Shown here in pieces: positions 1-10,400 of a stretch of 58,829 nt of DNA. The position numbers and the translations under genes were made by a program. Each line of letters begins with the position of its first letter. The stretch's first letter is position 1. The stretch is from Candidatus Omnitrophota bacterium (GTDB lineage Bacteria; Omnitrophota; Omnitrophia; JAHJGZ01). The stretch is from positions 1-58,829 of the forward strand of contig JAHJGZ010000055.1 of the NCBI GenBank assembly GCA_018823795.1, written 5' to 3'. The notes under the pieces were generated by a model. That model ran no database searches, was not told the origin of the DNA, and was given only the letters and a program-made list of their open reading frames with translations.

Positions 1-14
1 ACAAGGAGGGGATG

Positions 15-1244
15 ATGAAAAAAACGGTGTTAAATTTGGTCGTGATGTTTTGTTTTTCTTTGATGATGCTGCAGCCATCATGCGCTATTGCCGCTGATGA
101 TACGGTCCTTATAGGCCTTAATGTGCCTTTATCAGGTTCGTATCAGTATCAGGGGGAAGATCAACTTAAAGCGTACAAATTGGCGATTGAGGAAGTGAAT
201 AAAAAAGGTGGTATTTTAGGGAAAAAAGTTGTGTATTCGGTAAAAGATACACAAACGACCAACGAAGTAGCTGGTCAGAATGCAGAAGACTTAATTGACG
301 AAGGTGCCATTATGGTAACCGGCGGTTCGAGTTCAGGGTGTGCTATTGCACAAGCAAAGGTATGCCAGAAAAGAGGCGTTATATTTATGGCGGGCTTAAC
401 CCATTCAAACGATACAACGGGGAAAGATGCGCATAGGCATACCTTCAGATGGTACAATAACGGCCATCAGACGGCAAAAGCAATGGCAAAGGGATTGATT
501 GATAAGTTTGGCAATGATGCAACGTATGCTTATCTGTATGCTGATTATACATGGGGACAGACTGTACAACAGTCTCTCCAGGAAGTTCTCGAAGCTGCTG
601 GTTGCAAAACCGTCCTTAATATTCCAACGGCACTTGGCGCGAAAAGTTACATACCTGACTTATTAAAAGCAAAATCATCAGGTGCAAAAGTGCTCGTACT
701 TGTCCATTTTGGAAAGGATATGATCAATGCATTAAAGCAGGCACAGTCAATGGGATTAACGAAGTCAATGAATGTGGTTGTTCCTTTAATGGAACTTCAT
801 ATGGCTCAGCCGCTCGGTCCGGAAGTAATGCAGGGGGTGTTGACGTCAATGTGCTGGTATCACGGCCTTTCTGAAAAATATCCTGGCTCTAAAGAGTTTG
901 TTGATAAATTTGAAGCCGCTTATAATAAAAAGCCGGGCAATGCTGCAGCGACTGCGTGGGTTGACATTTTCCAATATGCTGATGCCGTTGAGCGAGCCGG
1001 CACGTTTGATCATAAAGCAGTTATAAAGGCATTAGAAGGGCATAAATTTACATTATTAGGTGGTGAAGAGTACTGGAGAGATTGGGACCATCAGGGGATC
1101 CATCCGACCTATGTCGCAATAGGTAAAACACCGGCAGAATCGAAAGATGAATGGGATCTCTTTAAGATTATCGGTGAAAAGTCCGGTGATGAAGTAGCAC
1201 GGACTCGAGCAGAAAATCCAGTACAGCTTGAACCATTAGAATAA
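15..1244 (+). CDS. ABC transporter substrate-binding protein, branched-chain amino acid/urea type (periplasmic binding protein type 1)
   Basis: Predicted 409-residue exported ligand-binding protein of the Peripla_BP_6 (LivJ/urea-binding-like) fold. Residues 1-27 form a signal peptide (basic start, hydrophobic core, AIA-A cleavage region). The mature protein opens with the typical strand VLIGLNVPLSG and later carries the NKKGGILGKKV segment of this family. Two adjacent ATGs exist at 12 and 15. The AAGGAGGGG ribosome site at 3-11 is too close to the first, so the second is preferred. No permease or ATPase gene follows; instead there is a terminator, a second binding protein and a chemoreceptor. 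It could belong to a transporter encoded upstream of the window or feed the chemoreceptor. The ligand cannot be read from sequence. The family call is firm, the role is inference. Confidence 0.9.
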   Translation: MKKTVLNLVVMFCFSLMMLQPSCAIAADDTVLIGLNVPLSGSYQYQGEDQLKAYKLAIEEVNKKGGILGKKVVYSVKDTQTTNEVAGQNAEDLIDEGAIMVTGGSSSGCAIAQAKVCQKRGVIFMAGLTHSNDTTGKDAHRHTFRWYNNGHQTAKAMAKGLIDKFGNDATYAYLYADYTWGQTVQQSLQEVLEAAGCKTVLNIPTALGAKSYIPDLLKAKSSGAKVLVLVHFGKDMINALKQAQSMGLTKSMNVVVPLMELHMAQPLGPEVMQGVLTSMCWYHGLSEKYPGSKEFVDKFEAAYNKKPGNAAATAWVDIFQYADAVERAGTFDHKAVIKALEGHKFTLLGGEEYWRDWDHQGIHPTYVAIGKTPAESKDEWDLFKIIGEKSGDEVARTRAENPVQLEPLE

Positions 1245-1258
1245 CGTATTAATTAGTT

Positions 1259-1320
1259 TTGGGGAACTTTATTTCATCATAAAAATACTATGATGAGATA
1301 AGGTTCCCCAATGTTTTGTT
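1259..1320 (+). terminator. Strong hairpin terminator after the first binding protein
   Basis: A 22-bp stem pairs 1259-1280 with 1290-1311. All positions pair if two G-U pairs are allowed in RNA, and the loop is 9 nt. A T-rich stretch (TGTTTTGTT, 1312-1320) follows. This separates the first binding-protein gene from the second binding protein and receptor, or attenuates transcription between them. Confidence 0.75.
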
Positions 1321-1357
1321 GGATAAAAGCGATTGTAAAAATAAGGATAGGCGCCGT

Positions 1358-2407
1358 ATGGTTGCTAAAAAAAATTTTATTAAAACGATGGCATTAGTAG
1401 TAACGTGTATGTTGTGTCTGAACAGTGAAGGCATGCTGTGGGCATATGAACAAGACAGTGAAAGGCGCGAAGGGGAAAAATTAGAACTGCGGGTTGGATA
1501 TGTTGCTGGTCTCACCCGTCTGCCGCTCGTTATTTCACATGCCAATGACCAGGGAAGTTTTGAAAACGTTAACATTGTTCTTGACGGTTTTCATTCATGG
1601 ACAGCATTAGAAGCTGCCGTACGTGCTGAACTTGTGGATGCTGCCGTGATGACCGTTCCTATTACGTTGGTAATGGCCGGTGAAAATGTTCCTATAAGTA
1701 TCGTGGGATCAATGAGTAAGGGGGGCAGCCGGTTAATGGTTACCAACGGTAAAAGTTTTAACGATTTAAAAGGAAAAATTATTGGCGTGCCCGGGCTTGA
1801 TTCAAGTGAAAATTTACTGTTGTACAGTGCCTTAGATGATAGTGACCTTATTCTTGGTAAAGATATTCGTGCTATTGAAGCCGGGTCGCGGCGGTGTGTC
1901 GATTTTTTGCATGCAGGAACTGTTGATGCCGTTTTCCCCCCTGAGCCGTATCCGACGATTATAGAGAACGAAAAAATAGGGTACGAATTAGGGGAAGCAA
2001 AAAGCCTTATAAATAACGATATATGTAACGTAATTATTGTACATAATGAGGTAATCGATCAATATGAAGATGCCATTTCAGAATGGCTGGCAAGCATTGA
2101 AAAGGCAGTTGATACGATTAATGACGATAGACGTAATACCGGCGGCCGGCAGGTAGCAATTGCCCAGCAACAATATTTCGAATATGATCCGGAAGTCGTA
2201 ATGAAAGTTTTAGAAAACTCAAATAAAACAATTACCTATACGATAGACCCGCCGACAAAAGAAGAACTCAACAAGTTTTACAACGTGGCAAGCGAAATGA
2301 ACCTTATCAGTGTATCAGTTGATTTTGATACATTGTTGAAAACAGATATTGCACAGATGGCAGGTAAGAAACAACAACCTGATAAAAGAAAAAGGAAACG
2401 GAAATAA
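1358..2407 (+). CDS. ABC-type substrate-binding protein, NrtA/SsuA/TauA-like (NMT1 family)
   Basis: Predicted 349-residue exported binding protein of the type 2 fold (nitrate/sulfonate/taurine or NMT1-like). After a signal peptide (about residues 1-28, ending near LWAYEQ) comes [18 protein letters not shown], typical of the first lobe, then the pattern of assessing '[15 protein letters not shown]' and '[13 protein letters not shown]' seen in this family. The ATG at 1358 is chosen because AAGGATAGG (1343-1351) lies 7 nt upstream; upstream TTG codons fall in the preceding terminator tail. The C-terminus is very basic ([13 protein letters not shown]). The stop overlaps the start of the chemoreceptor gene (TAATG), implying translational coupling and suggesting that the protein presents ligand to that receptor. 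There are no neighbouring permease genes. Confidence 0.85.
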   Translation: MVAKKNFIKTMALVVTCMLCLNSEGMLWAYEQDSERREGEKLELRVGYVAGLTRLPLVISHANDQGSFENVNIVLDGFHSWTALEAAVRAELVDAAVMTVPITLVMAGENVPISIVGSMSKGGSRLMVTNGKSFNDLKGKIIGVPGLDSSENLLLYSALDDSDLILGKDIRAIEAGSRRCVDFLHAGTVDAVFPPEPYPTIIENEKIGYELGEAKSLINNDICNVIIVHNEVIDQYEDAISEWLASIEKAVDTINDDRRNTGGRQVAIAQQQYFEYDPEVVMKVLENSNKTITYTIDPPTKEELNKFYNVASEMNLISVSVDFDTLLKTDIAQMAGKKQQPDKRKRKRK

Positions 2408-4536
2408 TGAACCCTTTTAAATTCTTTGGACAATTTTTTAATAATTTACTCGTCTCTCAAAAGTTGATCATTGTCATCATTGCATTCTTTCTTTTGTTTT
2501 CAGGCGCCGTTCTCGCCATTAATGTAACTATTAATAGAAGAAATATAACGTCGATCAGTGAACAAATTAAAGTGAACCTTGAAGAAGTATTAAAAGTAAG
2601 TGAGAAAGCTTTTGGTGAGTTTGAATCCCTTGCTTTAAAAAGTGTCGATGAAGCGAGTGGGCTCGTTGCGTTAAATCTGATCAAAGAAATCGCAAAAAAG
2701 AGCCAAAGTCGTTTTGCGCGGGTAAGCCAGGATGCGTTTTCGGAAGTAAGCGTAAAAATTCAAGAGGCATTAGAGGGGTTCAAAGGGGCGCTCGCAGAGA
2801 GCTTTGATGGCTTTCTGAGCAGTGCATCCATGTCACTTTCCGACACGATGGAATTGGATAATAAAGCACTTGCGTTTATTATGAAGGTTGCTTTTTTTAA
2901 TTTTAATGATGTGATCTATGCGGTAGAAAAATCAATTGAACGTTATTCTGGGTTGGTAAAGAAGTTGAATGATGATATTCAAGAAGTAGACGTTACACAT
3001 AGTGAAGCACTTGATGATTCATTAATTAAGATGATGAGTATTGTTAGCAAGGAGGGATTTACCGGTGATACTGTTATCAATGCAATGATGGTGAATAATG
3101 AAGAGATAAAAACAATGATGGCGAAAGAGCTGGATGACACGTATCAGACATTTGCAAAGCGATTCAACGATGAGAGCCGGCTTACCGCTCTTAAGATGGA
3201 GCTTATCAATAGAAAGATCAAATGGGCTATCGTACGGGAAGAAAGCATGACGCATGAGTTGCAAGATGAACGGATGAATGAGACGATTACGTCATTATTA
3301 GAAAGTATGGCACAGGGTAAAGGGAAAGTAGACAAAAGTAATGAGGAGTTAATAGAACTGGTGAATCAGGAATCAAAGCGGCTGCCGGTAACCCTGACAA
3401 AATATGGTGAAGAGGCTGAGAAGGAAATAGATCGAGAGAGTAGCAAAACAGTGGAAGCAGCATCACGGGTTAAAGATAAAATTTCAGACATTATGGGAAC
3501 GAATAGAAAGGATATCCAAACACAGTTTGCTTCTGCCATTCAAAATGCTCAAACCGAAGTTGCAGCAGCAATGGGGGAGTCACTGAAGCAAACCATATAT
3601 CTCAATGTGCTTGCGATTGTCATTTCAGTCGTTGTCGGCATTGTCGTTATGTTTTTCCTTATTTCTGTCATTATTAGCTCTTTAAATACCGTTATAGTGA
3701 TGTTAAAGGACATTGCTTCAGGAGAAGGGGATTTGACAAAAGAAATCTCGATTGCATCCAAGGATGAAACGGGTGAATTAGCAAAATGGTTTAACATGTT
3801 TGTCCAGCATATTAAAAATGTTGTCGTACAAGTAAAAGAATCGGTTGAGAATGCGTTAAAAGTATCGAATGAAATAACGACGAATTCACAGCAGATCGCT
3901 GATGGCGCTCAGCAACAATCGGTTAGTTTTGAAGAACTTTCCAGCTCTGTCCAATCGTCTGCAGCGAATGCCGGAAAAGCAAATGAGAGGGCACAGGATT
4001 CAGCGAAAAAAGCTCTCAGCGTCGATTCGTCGATGCGTGAGACGATTGAAGCGATGAATAAAATCGAGAAAACATCCAATCAGATCGCAGACACTGTTGC
4101 TATTATTACTGACATTGCGGATCAGACCAATTTACTTGCTCTTAATGCAGCGATTGAAGCAGCGCGTGCTGGAGAGCATGGAAAAGGGTTTGCCGTCGTT
4201 GCTGATGAAGTGCGTAAACTTGCTGAGCGAAGTGCATCTGCGGCAAAAGAGATAACCGATTTAATTAAGGGAAGCACAAAAGAAGTCAACGTGGGTGTGA
4301 CGATTTCACAAGATGCAGGAAAAGCAGTTCAGTCAATTATCGATGATATTAATGATATTGCAAAACAATTACAAACCATATCAGACCTTTCACAACAGCA
4401 GGCTGCAACGATGGAAGAGAATACGTCTATTGTTGAATCAAACGCAACCGCCGCTGAAGAGATGGCCTCCACCTCCGGTCAATTTCGCAGACAAACAGAG
4501 ATGCTGAGAGAGCTTATTCATAAGTTTAAAACGTAA
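2407..4536 (+). CDS. Methyl-accepting chemotaxis protein (HAMP + MA signalling domain)
   Basis: Predicted 709-residue transmembrane chemoreceptor. TM1 is at about residues 19-41. A long, helix-rich extracytoplasmic region runs from about 42 to 395 and matches no sensor family I recognise. TM2 spans about 398-423, followed by HAMP to about 475 and the cytoplasmic signalling domain. The conserved hairpin tip is clear near residues 565-600 ([19 protein letters not shown], then [18 protein letters not shown]), where CheW and CheA bind. There is no C-terminal CheR-tethering pentapeptide. It starts within the stop codon of the upstream binding protein, so the two are likely coupled. That is consistent with sensing through a ligand-loaded binding protein, as known for several receptors of this family. 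No che or fla genes are in the window. Confidence 0.93.
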   Translation: MNPFKFFGQFFNNLLVSQKLIIVIIAFFLLFSGAVLAINVTINRRNITSISEQIKVNLEEVLKVSEKAFGEFESLALKSVDEASGLVALNLIKEIAKKSQSRFARVSQDAFSEVSVKIQEALEGFKGALAESFDGFLSSASMSLSDTMELDNKALAFIMKVAFFNFNDVIYAVEKSIERYSGLVKKLNDDIQEVDVTHSEALDDSLIKMMSIVSKEGFTGDTVINAMMVNNEEIKTMMAKELDDTYQTFAKRFNDESRLTALKMELINRKIKWAIVREESMTHELQDERMNETITSLLESMAQGKGKVDKSNEELIELVNQESKRLPVTLTKYGEEAEKEIDRESSKTVEAASRVKDKISDIMGTNRKDIQTQFASAIQNAQTEVAAAMGESLKQTIYLNVLAIVISVVVGIVVMFFLISVIISSLNTVIVMLKDIASGEGDLTKEISIASKDETGELAKWFNMFVQHIKNVVVQVKESVENALKVSNEITTNSQQIADGAQQQSVSFEELSSSVQSSAANAGKANERAQDSAKKALSVDSSMRETIEAMNKIEKTSNQIADTVAIITDIADQTNLLALNAAIEAARAGEHGKGFAVVADEVRKLAERSASAAKEITDLIKGSTKEVNVGVTISQDAGKAVQSIIDDINDIAKQLQTISDLSQQQAATMEENTSIVESNATAAEEMASTSGQFRRQTEMLRELIHKFKT

Positions 4537-4609
4537 GGATACAGCCAGACATTCAACGGTACACCCTTCTCGACCAATCCTTCTTTATAAAAAGAGACGT
4601 TATAAATAC

Positions 4610-4638
4610 TTGACAAAATTTTAGATATCTATTAGTAT
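4610..4638 (+). promoter_or_regulatory. Sigma70-type promoter upstream of the ComEC gene
   Basis: TTGACA at 4610-4615, 17-nt spacer, TAGTAT at 4633-4638. It implies a leader of about 150 nt before the start at 4797. The 260-nt gap (4537-4796) otherwise holds no gene that I can see. Confidence 0.6.
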
Positions 4639-4796
4639 GCTCTTGCGTTAATTACACCCCACCAAAATAATCAATTCCAATTTACTTCTTAAAAAAATTC
4701 ATAGTACCGCGACACGGATTTATACGCGACGTGCGTGCTATCTCCTTTTACAGTAAGCACTTAAGACTTCCCTTAAACAATAAAAAGGTATAAAAA

Positions 4797-7184
4797 ATGA
4801 CGCATATTTTTTTATATATATCTTTATTTTTTGCCTCGGGCATAATCTGTAATTATTACCTGCCTATTCCTTTTATCTATCCGCTCCTTTTACTTTTTTG
4901 GCTTATTCCGTCATTATTTTTATATTGCACTGAGAAGAGATTTTTAATTGCGATCACGAGTATGTTTTTTTTGCTCGGCATTGCCTATGAAGGAGTTTCT
5001 TCGTATCTGCCGCACGATAACATTGCACAGTATCAGCCGGGTCGATATGCATTAATCGGTATTGTTGATTCTGCTGTAGAAATAAGAAAATATTCGAAGA
5101 AAAAAACACTGACAACGTTTGTGATGAAGGTAAAGAAAGGTAAAACAAAGAGCACATGGTTTACGGTGCGCGGGAACGTCAGGGTCAATGTATATAGCGG
5201 TACGAAACCTGTCCAGTACGGTGATGAGATTCGTATATGGGGCGAAATGAAAAGGCCCAAAAGAGCAACGAATCGCGGGCAGTTCGATTATCGGGCGTAT
5301 TTGAAAAAGTATGATATCCATATGATAATAAGTGCGTACGGAGACACGTGTGTGCGCATTTATTCGTCAAAAAAGAAGGGAGGTGTCGTGCGGGAGATTT
5401 TAAATGTAAGGAATAAAATTAATGAAAAAATTAATAGGCATATTGCCTATCCCTATAATACCATTCTTTCAGCACTTCTTATTGGAAAGCGTTCCGCTAT
5501 TCCACCATCTATTCGTGATGACTTTGTAAAAACGGGTACCGTCCATCTCCTTGCCATCAGTGGTTTACATGTATCAATTATTACCGCAGCGCTCTATTAC
5601 GTATGTACGTTATTCGGTATGCATCGTCTCGTTCGCGCGGGCGTGAGTATTCTCTTTATGGTTGTCTATGCGGTATTGGCGGGACTGAGGTTTCCTATAT
5701 TACGGGCGGTACTGATGGGAAGTATTATTATTATGGGCATCGTGCTTGATCGCAAAAAAAATCTTATCAATACACTTTTTTTGGTTTTTCTTTTATTACT
5801 TTTATTATATCCAGAAAGTCTTTTTCTCGCAGGATTCCAACTTTCCTTTCTCTCTGTTTTTTCTATTATTATTTTATCGCCTGCGGTCAAAGAATTATTT
5901 TCCCCGAACAGTAACACTATTCAACAACACGGATTACCCCGTCGGTTACGTCACTCTGTGCACACCGGCTACGCCGTGTCCATTGCAATATTCTTTACCT
6001 CGTCGGTGTTAATTATATACTACTTTAATATTTTTTCTCTCATCAGCATCGGTGCGAATATCCTTATTGTTCCGCTTTCGAGTGCCGTAATGATTTCCGG
6101 GATCATTTTTGTTATAGCTGCTTTTGTGTTTGAAATTGGTGCCCCTTTTTTTGCGGCATTCCCTTATTTCTTGCTTAAAGGTATGATCGCGGGCATTCAT
6201 CTATTAAGTCGAATTCCTTTTGGTTTTTTATATCTTAAAACACCGCATCTTTCTCTCGTTCTTTCCTATTATTTTGTATTGGCACTAAGTTTATTTTTCA
6301 AAAAGAAGCTCTTTGGACGGTATATCATTATATGGATTGGTATCGTGTGGAGCATATTTGTCGTTATCGTCATCGGATGTAAAAGAGGCGATGATGTGGC
6401 CATTAGTTTTTTGGATGCAGGGAGAGCACCTATTGTGCATATACGTTCACGAAATGGTAAGCATATTGTAATCAATACAGGAGGCGGAGAAACGTCGCAT
6501 GCCGGCCGTTGGATTTTGAAGCCATTTTTAATGGCACAAGGAATTAATTCTATTGATACGGTTATTATTACATCATTGTATAAAAGCTATAGAGGCGGGA
6601 TCAATATGCTGATAGATAATTTTAAAGTACCTACCGTGCTGGTGCCTCTGTGCAATCAGCAGTACTTTTCAAACGTAGAGCAACAAAATAGTACCGTCAT
6701 ACCAATACAGGAAGGATATACCCTTGAGAGCGATAGTGACATGACGCTTACGGTGCTCTTGGGGCCTCGCCGGAGGGAGCAGGGCAGATGTATTGATAGT
6801 GCACTCGTGCTTAAACTTACGTATAAGGATTTTAAGGTTCTTCTATGCCCTCTCATGGATGAAGACATGTTTGAAACACTCGTGCGTGACCAACGTTCCG
6901 CTCTTTTGTGTGATGTACTTTTAGTGCCTCATCAAGAGGTGTTTTTAGGAGAAAGTGAAGAACGATTTTTAAAAGCGGTATCTCCTCGAATCGCTATTAT
7001 TAACGGCGAAAACCAGTATCATACTCAAGCAGTTGAGGATATTCTTACATCGTTCGGATGTGATATTTACAAAACAGGAGAAGAAGGAGGTATTACCATT
7101 TCGGTGTCTTCAAATGCTGCACAGTGGGAGGTCCGATCCTTCCTTAAAAACACCCGAAAGGACTATAGCACCGACAGTATGTAG
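4797..7184 (+). CDS. comEC: ComEC/Rec2-family DNA internalisation protein with degenerate metallo-beta-lactamase domain
   Basis: Predicted 795-residue polytopic membrane protein. Order: N-terminal membrane segments (1-65), an extracytoplasmic OB-like region (about 70-190), the Competence domain with the signature HLLAISGLHVSI (about 250-261) and many helices to about 520, then a C-terminal beta-lactamase-like domain (about 530-785). In the family the channel imports single-stranded DNA, and the C-terminal domain of many members is a metal-dependent nuclease. Here the usual metal-binding segment THPDADHIGG is replaced by TSLYKSYRGG, FLDVGQGD by FLDAGRAP, and PHHGS by PHQEV. The domain fold appears retained but the histidine/aspartate ligands are gone, so it is probably not catalytic. 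Full length, with no frameshift. It has its own promoter at 4610; AAAAAGG precedes the ATG. Confidence 0.88.
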   Translation: MTHIFLYISLFFASGIICNYYLPIPFIYPLLLLFWLIPSLFLYCTEKRFLIAITSMFFLLGIAYEGVSSYLPHDNIAQYQPGRYALIGIVDSAVEIRKYSKKKTLTTFVMKVKKGKTKSTWFTVRGNVRVNVYSGTKPVQYGDEIRIWGEMKRPKRATNRGQFDYRAYLKKYDIHMIISAYGDTCVRIYSSKKKGGVVREILNVRNKINEKINRHIAYPYNTILSALLIGKRSAIPPSIRDDFVKTGTVHLLAISGLHVSIITAALYYVCTLFGMHRLVRAGVSILFMVVYAVLAGLRFPILRAVLMGSIIIMGIVLDRKKNLINTLFLVFLLLLLLYPESLFLAGFQLSFLSVFSIIILSPAVKELFSPNSNTIQQHGLPRRLRHSVHTGYAVSIAIFFTSSVLIIYYFNIFSLISIGANILIVPLSSAVMISGIIFVIAAFVFEIGAPFFAAFPYFLLKGMIAGIHLLSRIPFGFLYLKTPHLSLVLSYYFVLALSLFFKKKLFGRYIIIWIGIVWSIFVVIVIGCKRGDDVAISFLDAGRAPIVHIRSRNGKHIVINTGGGETSHAGRWILKPFLMAQGINSIDTVIITSLYKSYRGGINMLIDNFKVPTVLVPLCNQQYFSNVEQQNSTVIPIQEGYTLESDSDMTLTVLLGPRRREQGRCIDSALVLKLTYKDFKVLLCPLMDEDMFETLVRDQRSALLCDVLLVPHQEVFLGESEERFLKAVSPRIAIINGENQYHTQAVEDILTSFGCDIYKTGEEGGITISVSSNAAQWEVRSFLKNTRKDYSTDSM

Positions 7185-7198
7185 GCATTGAGCCTACC

Positions 7199-7228
7199 TT
7201 GACAAAAAAGCTTTATTCATGGTACTAT
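7199..7228 (+). promoter_or_regulatory. Sigma70-type promoter for the BamD-like gene
   Basis: TTGACA (7199-7204), 18-nt spacer, TACTAT (7223-7228), about 175 nt upstream of the start at 7405. The gap also contains a perfect TATAAT at 7278-7283 without a convincing -35. Confidence 0.5.
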
Positions 7229-7404
7229 TTTAGGCCTTATATACTTAAAACTATTTTAAATACACCCCATGAGAGATTATAATAGTAGCGTAAACAATTA
7301 AGAATAAAGTACCACAAATAGTATTTAGTGTAATAGTTACAATATGTTAAGATGAGACCTCGAACGGGGTACGCATTTATAAAAATAACCGGATATCATT
7401 TTCA

Positions 7405-10400
7405 ATGAAAAAAAAGAAATGTTTTAATAGGCCTCGCGCATGGGTATCTCTTTGTTGTGCTTTTGTCGTTCTCGGTCTTTTTTTGTATTTTCCATCGATG
7501 GTTTGTGCTGATCATGTATGGAATGCGAATTTAGGAAAATTTGTTAACGTTGATACAGAAGTGTATGATACGCCGGAGACCCAATTTGACTATGCAAAAA
7601 AACTAGAAAATGCGGGTGATTTTGACGAAGCAAAAAAAGCATACGAAAACCTGTTTCGAATGTTTCCCAATACCGACCTTGCCCAAGACGCGCTCCTGCA
7701 GCTGGGAACCTTGCAGGAGAACGACGCCGAATATATACAGGCATTTAAAAACTATCAAAAGATCATTGATAATTATCCTCAGACTGAGAAACTCGATGAA
7801 ATTACCAAGCGACAGTTTCAAATAGGCAATGTATTTTTTTCAGGGGTACGGGGAAAATTTTTTCACGTTCCGATATTGCCTGCCCTTCCTCAGGCAATCA
7901 ACGTTTTTGAAAAGATCGTTGCTAATGCACCCTATTCATTTTATGGGATGCGGGCGCAGTATAATCTCGGGCTTGTGTACAAAAAGTCGAGAAAATTTCG
8001 GGATGCGATCCGCGAATTTAAAACATTTGTGGAAAATTATCCCCGTAGTGATCTGAGAAGAGAGGCATTTTTTGAAATAGCTGAAACCCTCTTCAGTATG
8101 AGTATGAGCAACTACAATGATAAAAAGTTATTAGCAGAAGCACAGGAACAATTGACCGAATATCGTAATCGATTTCACGACACACCCGAAGCTGAGGACG
8201 CACACAGGATGTTGGAAACCTTAGCTGAGCGTGATGCACAAAAGATATATGATGTTGCGCGGTATTATGAGGGGGAGAGTTACTTAGAGAGCGCTATTCT
8301 GTATTATAAAGAACTTATCGATGCCTATCCTGATTCTTCGTGGGCACAGAAAGCGCAAAAAAGGTTAAATACTTTTGAGGACCCGGAAAAGTTTTTGATT
8401 GAAGGACAGGTTATGTTGGAGGAAAAGTTAGAGAAGCTGCATGAGGAAAAAGATACGCTGGAAGATTCGTATAAAGAAGATAAACTGGATACCTATGAAT
8501 TCCAGGGTAAACTGATCGCGGTTGAGTATCTTACGGATACTATCAAAGGAGATCTTAAGAGGATTGAAAAAGAAAAGAAAAAAGAAGCGAAGACGCGCTG
8601 GCTCGCGTTACAGCGCAAGAAAAGAGAACTGAAAGAACGAAAGAAAAAATTGAAGAAGAAAGAGGACCATTTACAAGCACACCCTTCGCAGGATTTAGCC
8701 ACCGCTATTGCTCGATGGGAACAGTCTCTTAAAGCCGAAGAGTATGCGCTCAAAATAGAAGAACGTGAGTTGTTGGCTTTAGAGAAAAAACTTGGTCTGA
8801 GAAGAATAATCTCATTAACTGATGTTATTACCGGACGCCGCAGGAGCATTGCGGACATTACACAATTTAGGGAGAAAAAATTACACGTCATTGTCGCAGA
8901 GGAGAAGAAAGTAGCTGAGGAAAAGCAGGACGCTTATAAAGAACTCGACGAGATAGAACAGGACATTGAGCAACTTGAAAGAGAGCAGGAGGCACTTTTA
9001 GATACAGAAATAGAGAAAAAAAAAGTTTTCACTCAAGAGGAACAGCGTCTCATGAAAGAAAAGAGTACGTTGTATGCTTTAAAAAGTGAAATGAAAAGAA
9101 AAAAAAGGGAATATAAAAAGCGTTACGGTTTCCTTCCTTCCTTCATGCGCCTGCCGTATCCCGCTGTCTCAGGGCTCATAAGCCCCTTTACCAAGACGCC
9201 GCAGGAAAAGATTGAAGATCAAATCCAAAAAGCTCAAGACGAAAAAGACACGCTGCTTAAGGCAGTAGCCGATGAAGAAGAAGAGTTGAAACGATATATA
9301 CAGGTGCTGAAAGGCTCAGACACTGTTGGTAAAGGTAGCATTGGCAAAGACTTAGGTGATGATGCAAACGACACACCGGTGAAGGATAAAAGACAGGAAC
9401 GAATCGATAAGCGAGAAGCCCGAAAAAAAGTGATGACTATTGAAAAACGCATTAATCAAGCTCATAGTGCGATCGAAGATGCATACACACAAAAGGAAAA
9501 AATACTCCCTGCTTTGGAAAAAGAAATCAATGCTATCAAAGAAAAGAGAAGCACGAGTGTGGTTAAAATAGCGAATAGTTTCAGTAAACCATTTCGTGGT
9601 ACGTGGCACGTGTTTGATATGTTTATATTTGGCATGAAAGAACGAGAAGACGTTGTTCGGCAGCAGGCTGATGAGTTAGAAAAAAAAGTTACCGATGAGC
9701 AGGAAAATGCCCAGATCAGGTTGTATAAACAGCAGATCAAAGAGCAAGATGAATATATCCGAAAGAATGAACTCTCAATTGTGGCACTCGAAATAGAATT
9801 AGAATCTTTAGTCGCGCAATTAAAAGGTCTTATTGCCGAGCGTAAGGAAAAAGATATCAGTCACAACAAAGCTATTATTGAAAAAGAGATCACCCAAAAG
9901 AAAAAGTATATACAGGCGCTTAACGCAAGTCTTGCTCAGCAGGAGGAGGTTCTTGTTGATCTTCTGTCACAACAACGATCACTTCATACAGAAGATGATA
10001 GCGATGATACGACACAGAAAAAATCTCTGATGAGCGATGAAGAGGCGCGTAGTGAGAAAGAAGCGTTGCTCGAAAAAGAACTGAATGAATATCAACAGCG
10101 CATCATCGAGCAAGAAACAATAGTTAGAAATATTGAGGAATCCTTGGACGGGAAGCGCAGTGAAATGCACGGTAAAGATACGACGAAACATTTCTGGGAA
10201 AAGTTTGAAAAAGCGGATGCTCAAATTAACCGGCAGTTAGAAGAGCTTTTTAAAGAAGAAGATGAAAAGAGAAAAAATATTGCACAGATCATAGAACGAC
10301 AAGAGACGCTCTATGGGGCTCATCATGATGGTATTCAGGAGAAGATAGAATTTGTCAAAAAACGTATACTGCAGCTTGAAAAATATCAAGATGAAGAGTT

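Noticed and set aside
7181-7196. GTAGGC/GCCTAC hairpin as comEC terminator
   Set aside because: Only a 6-bp stem with no T-run; the downstream TTGACA is better explained as a promoter element.
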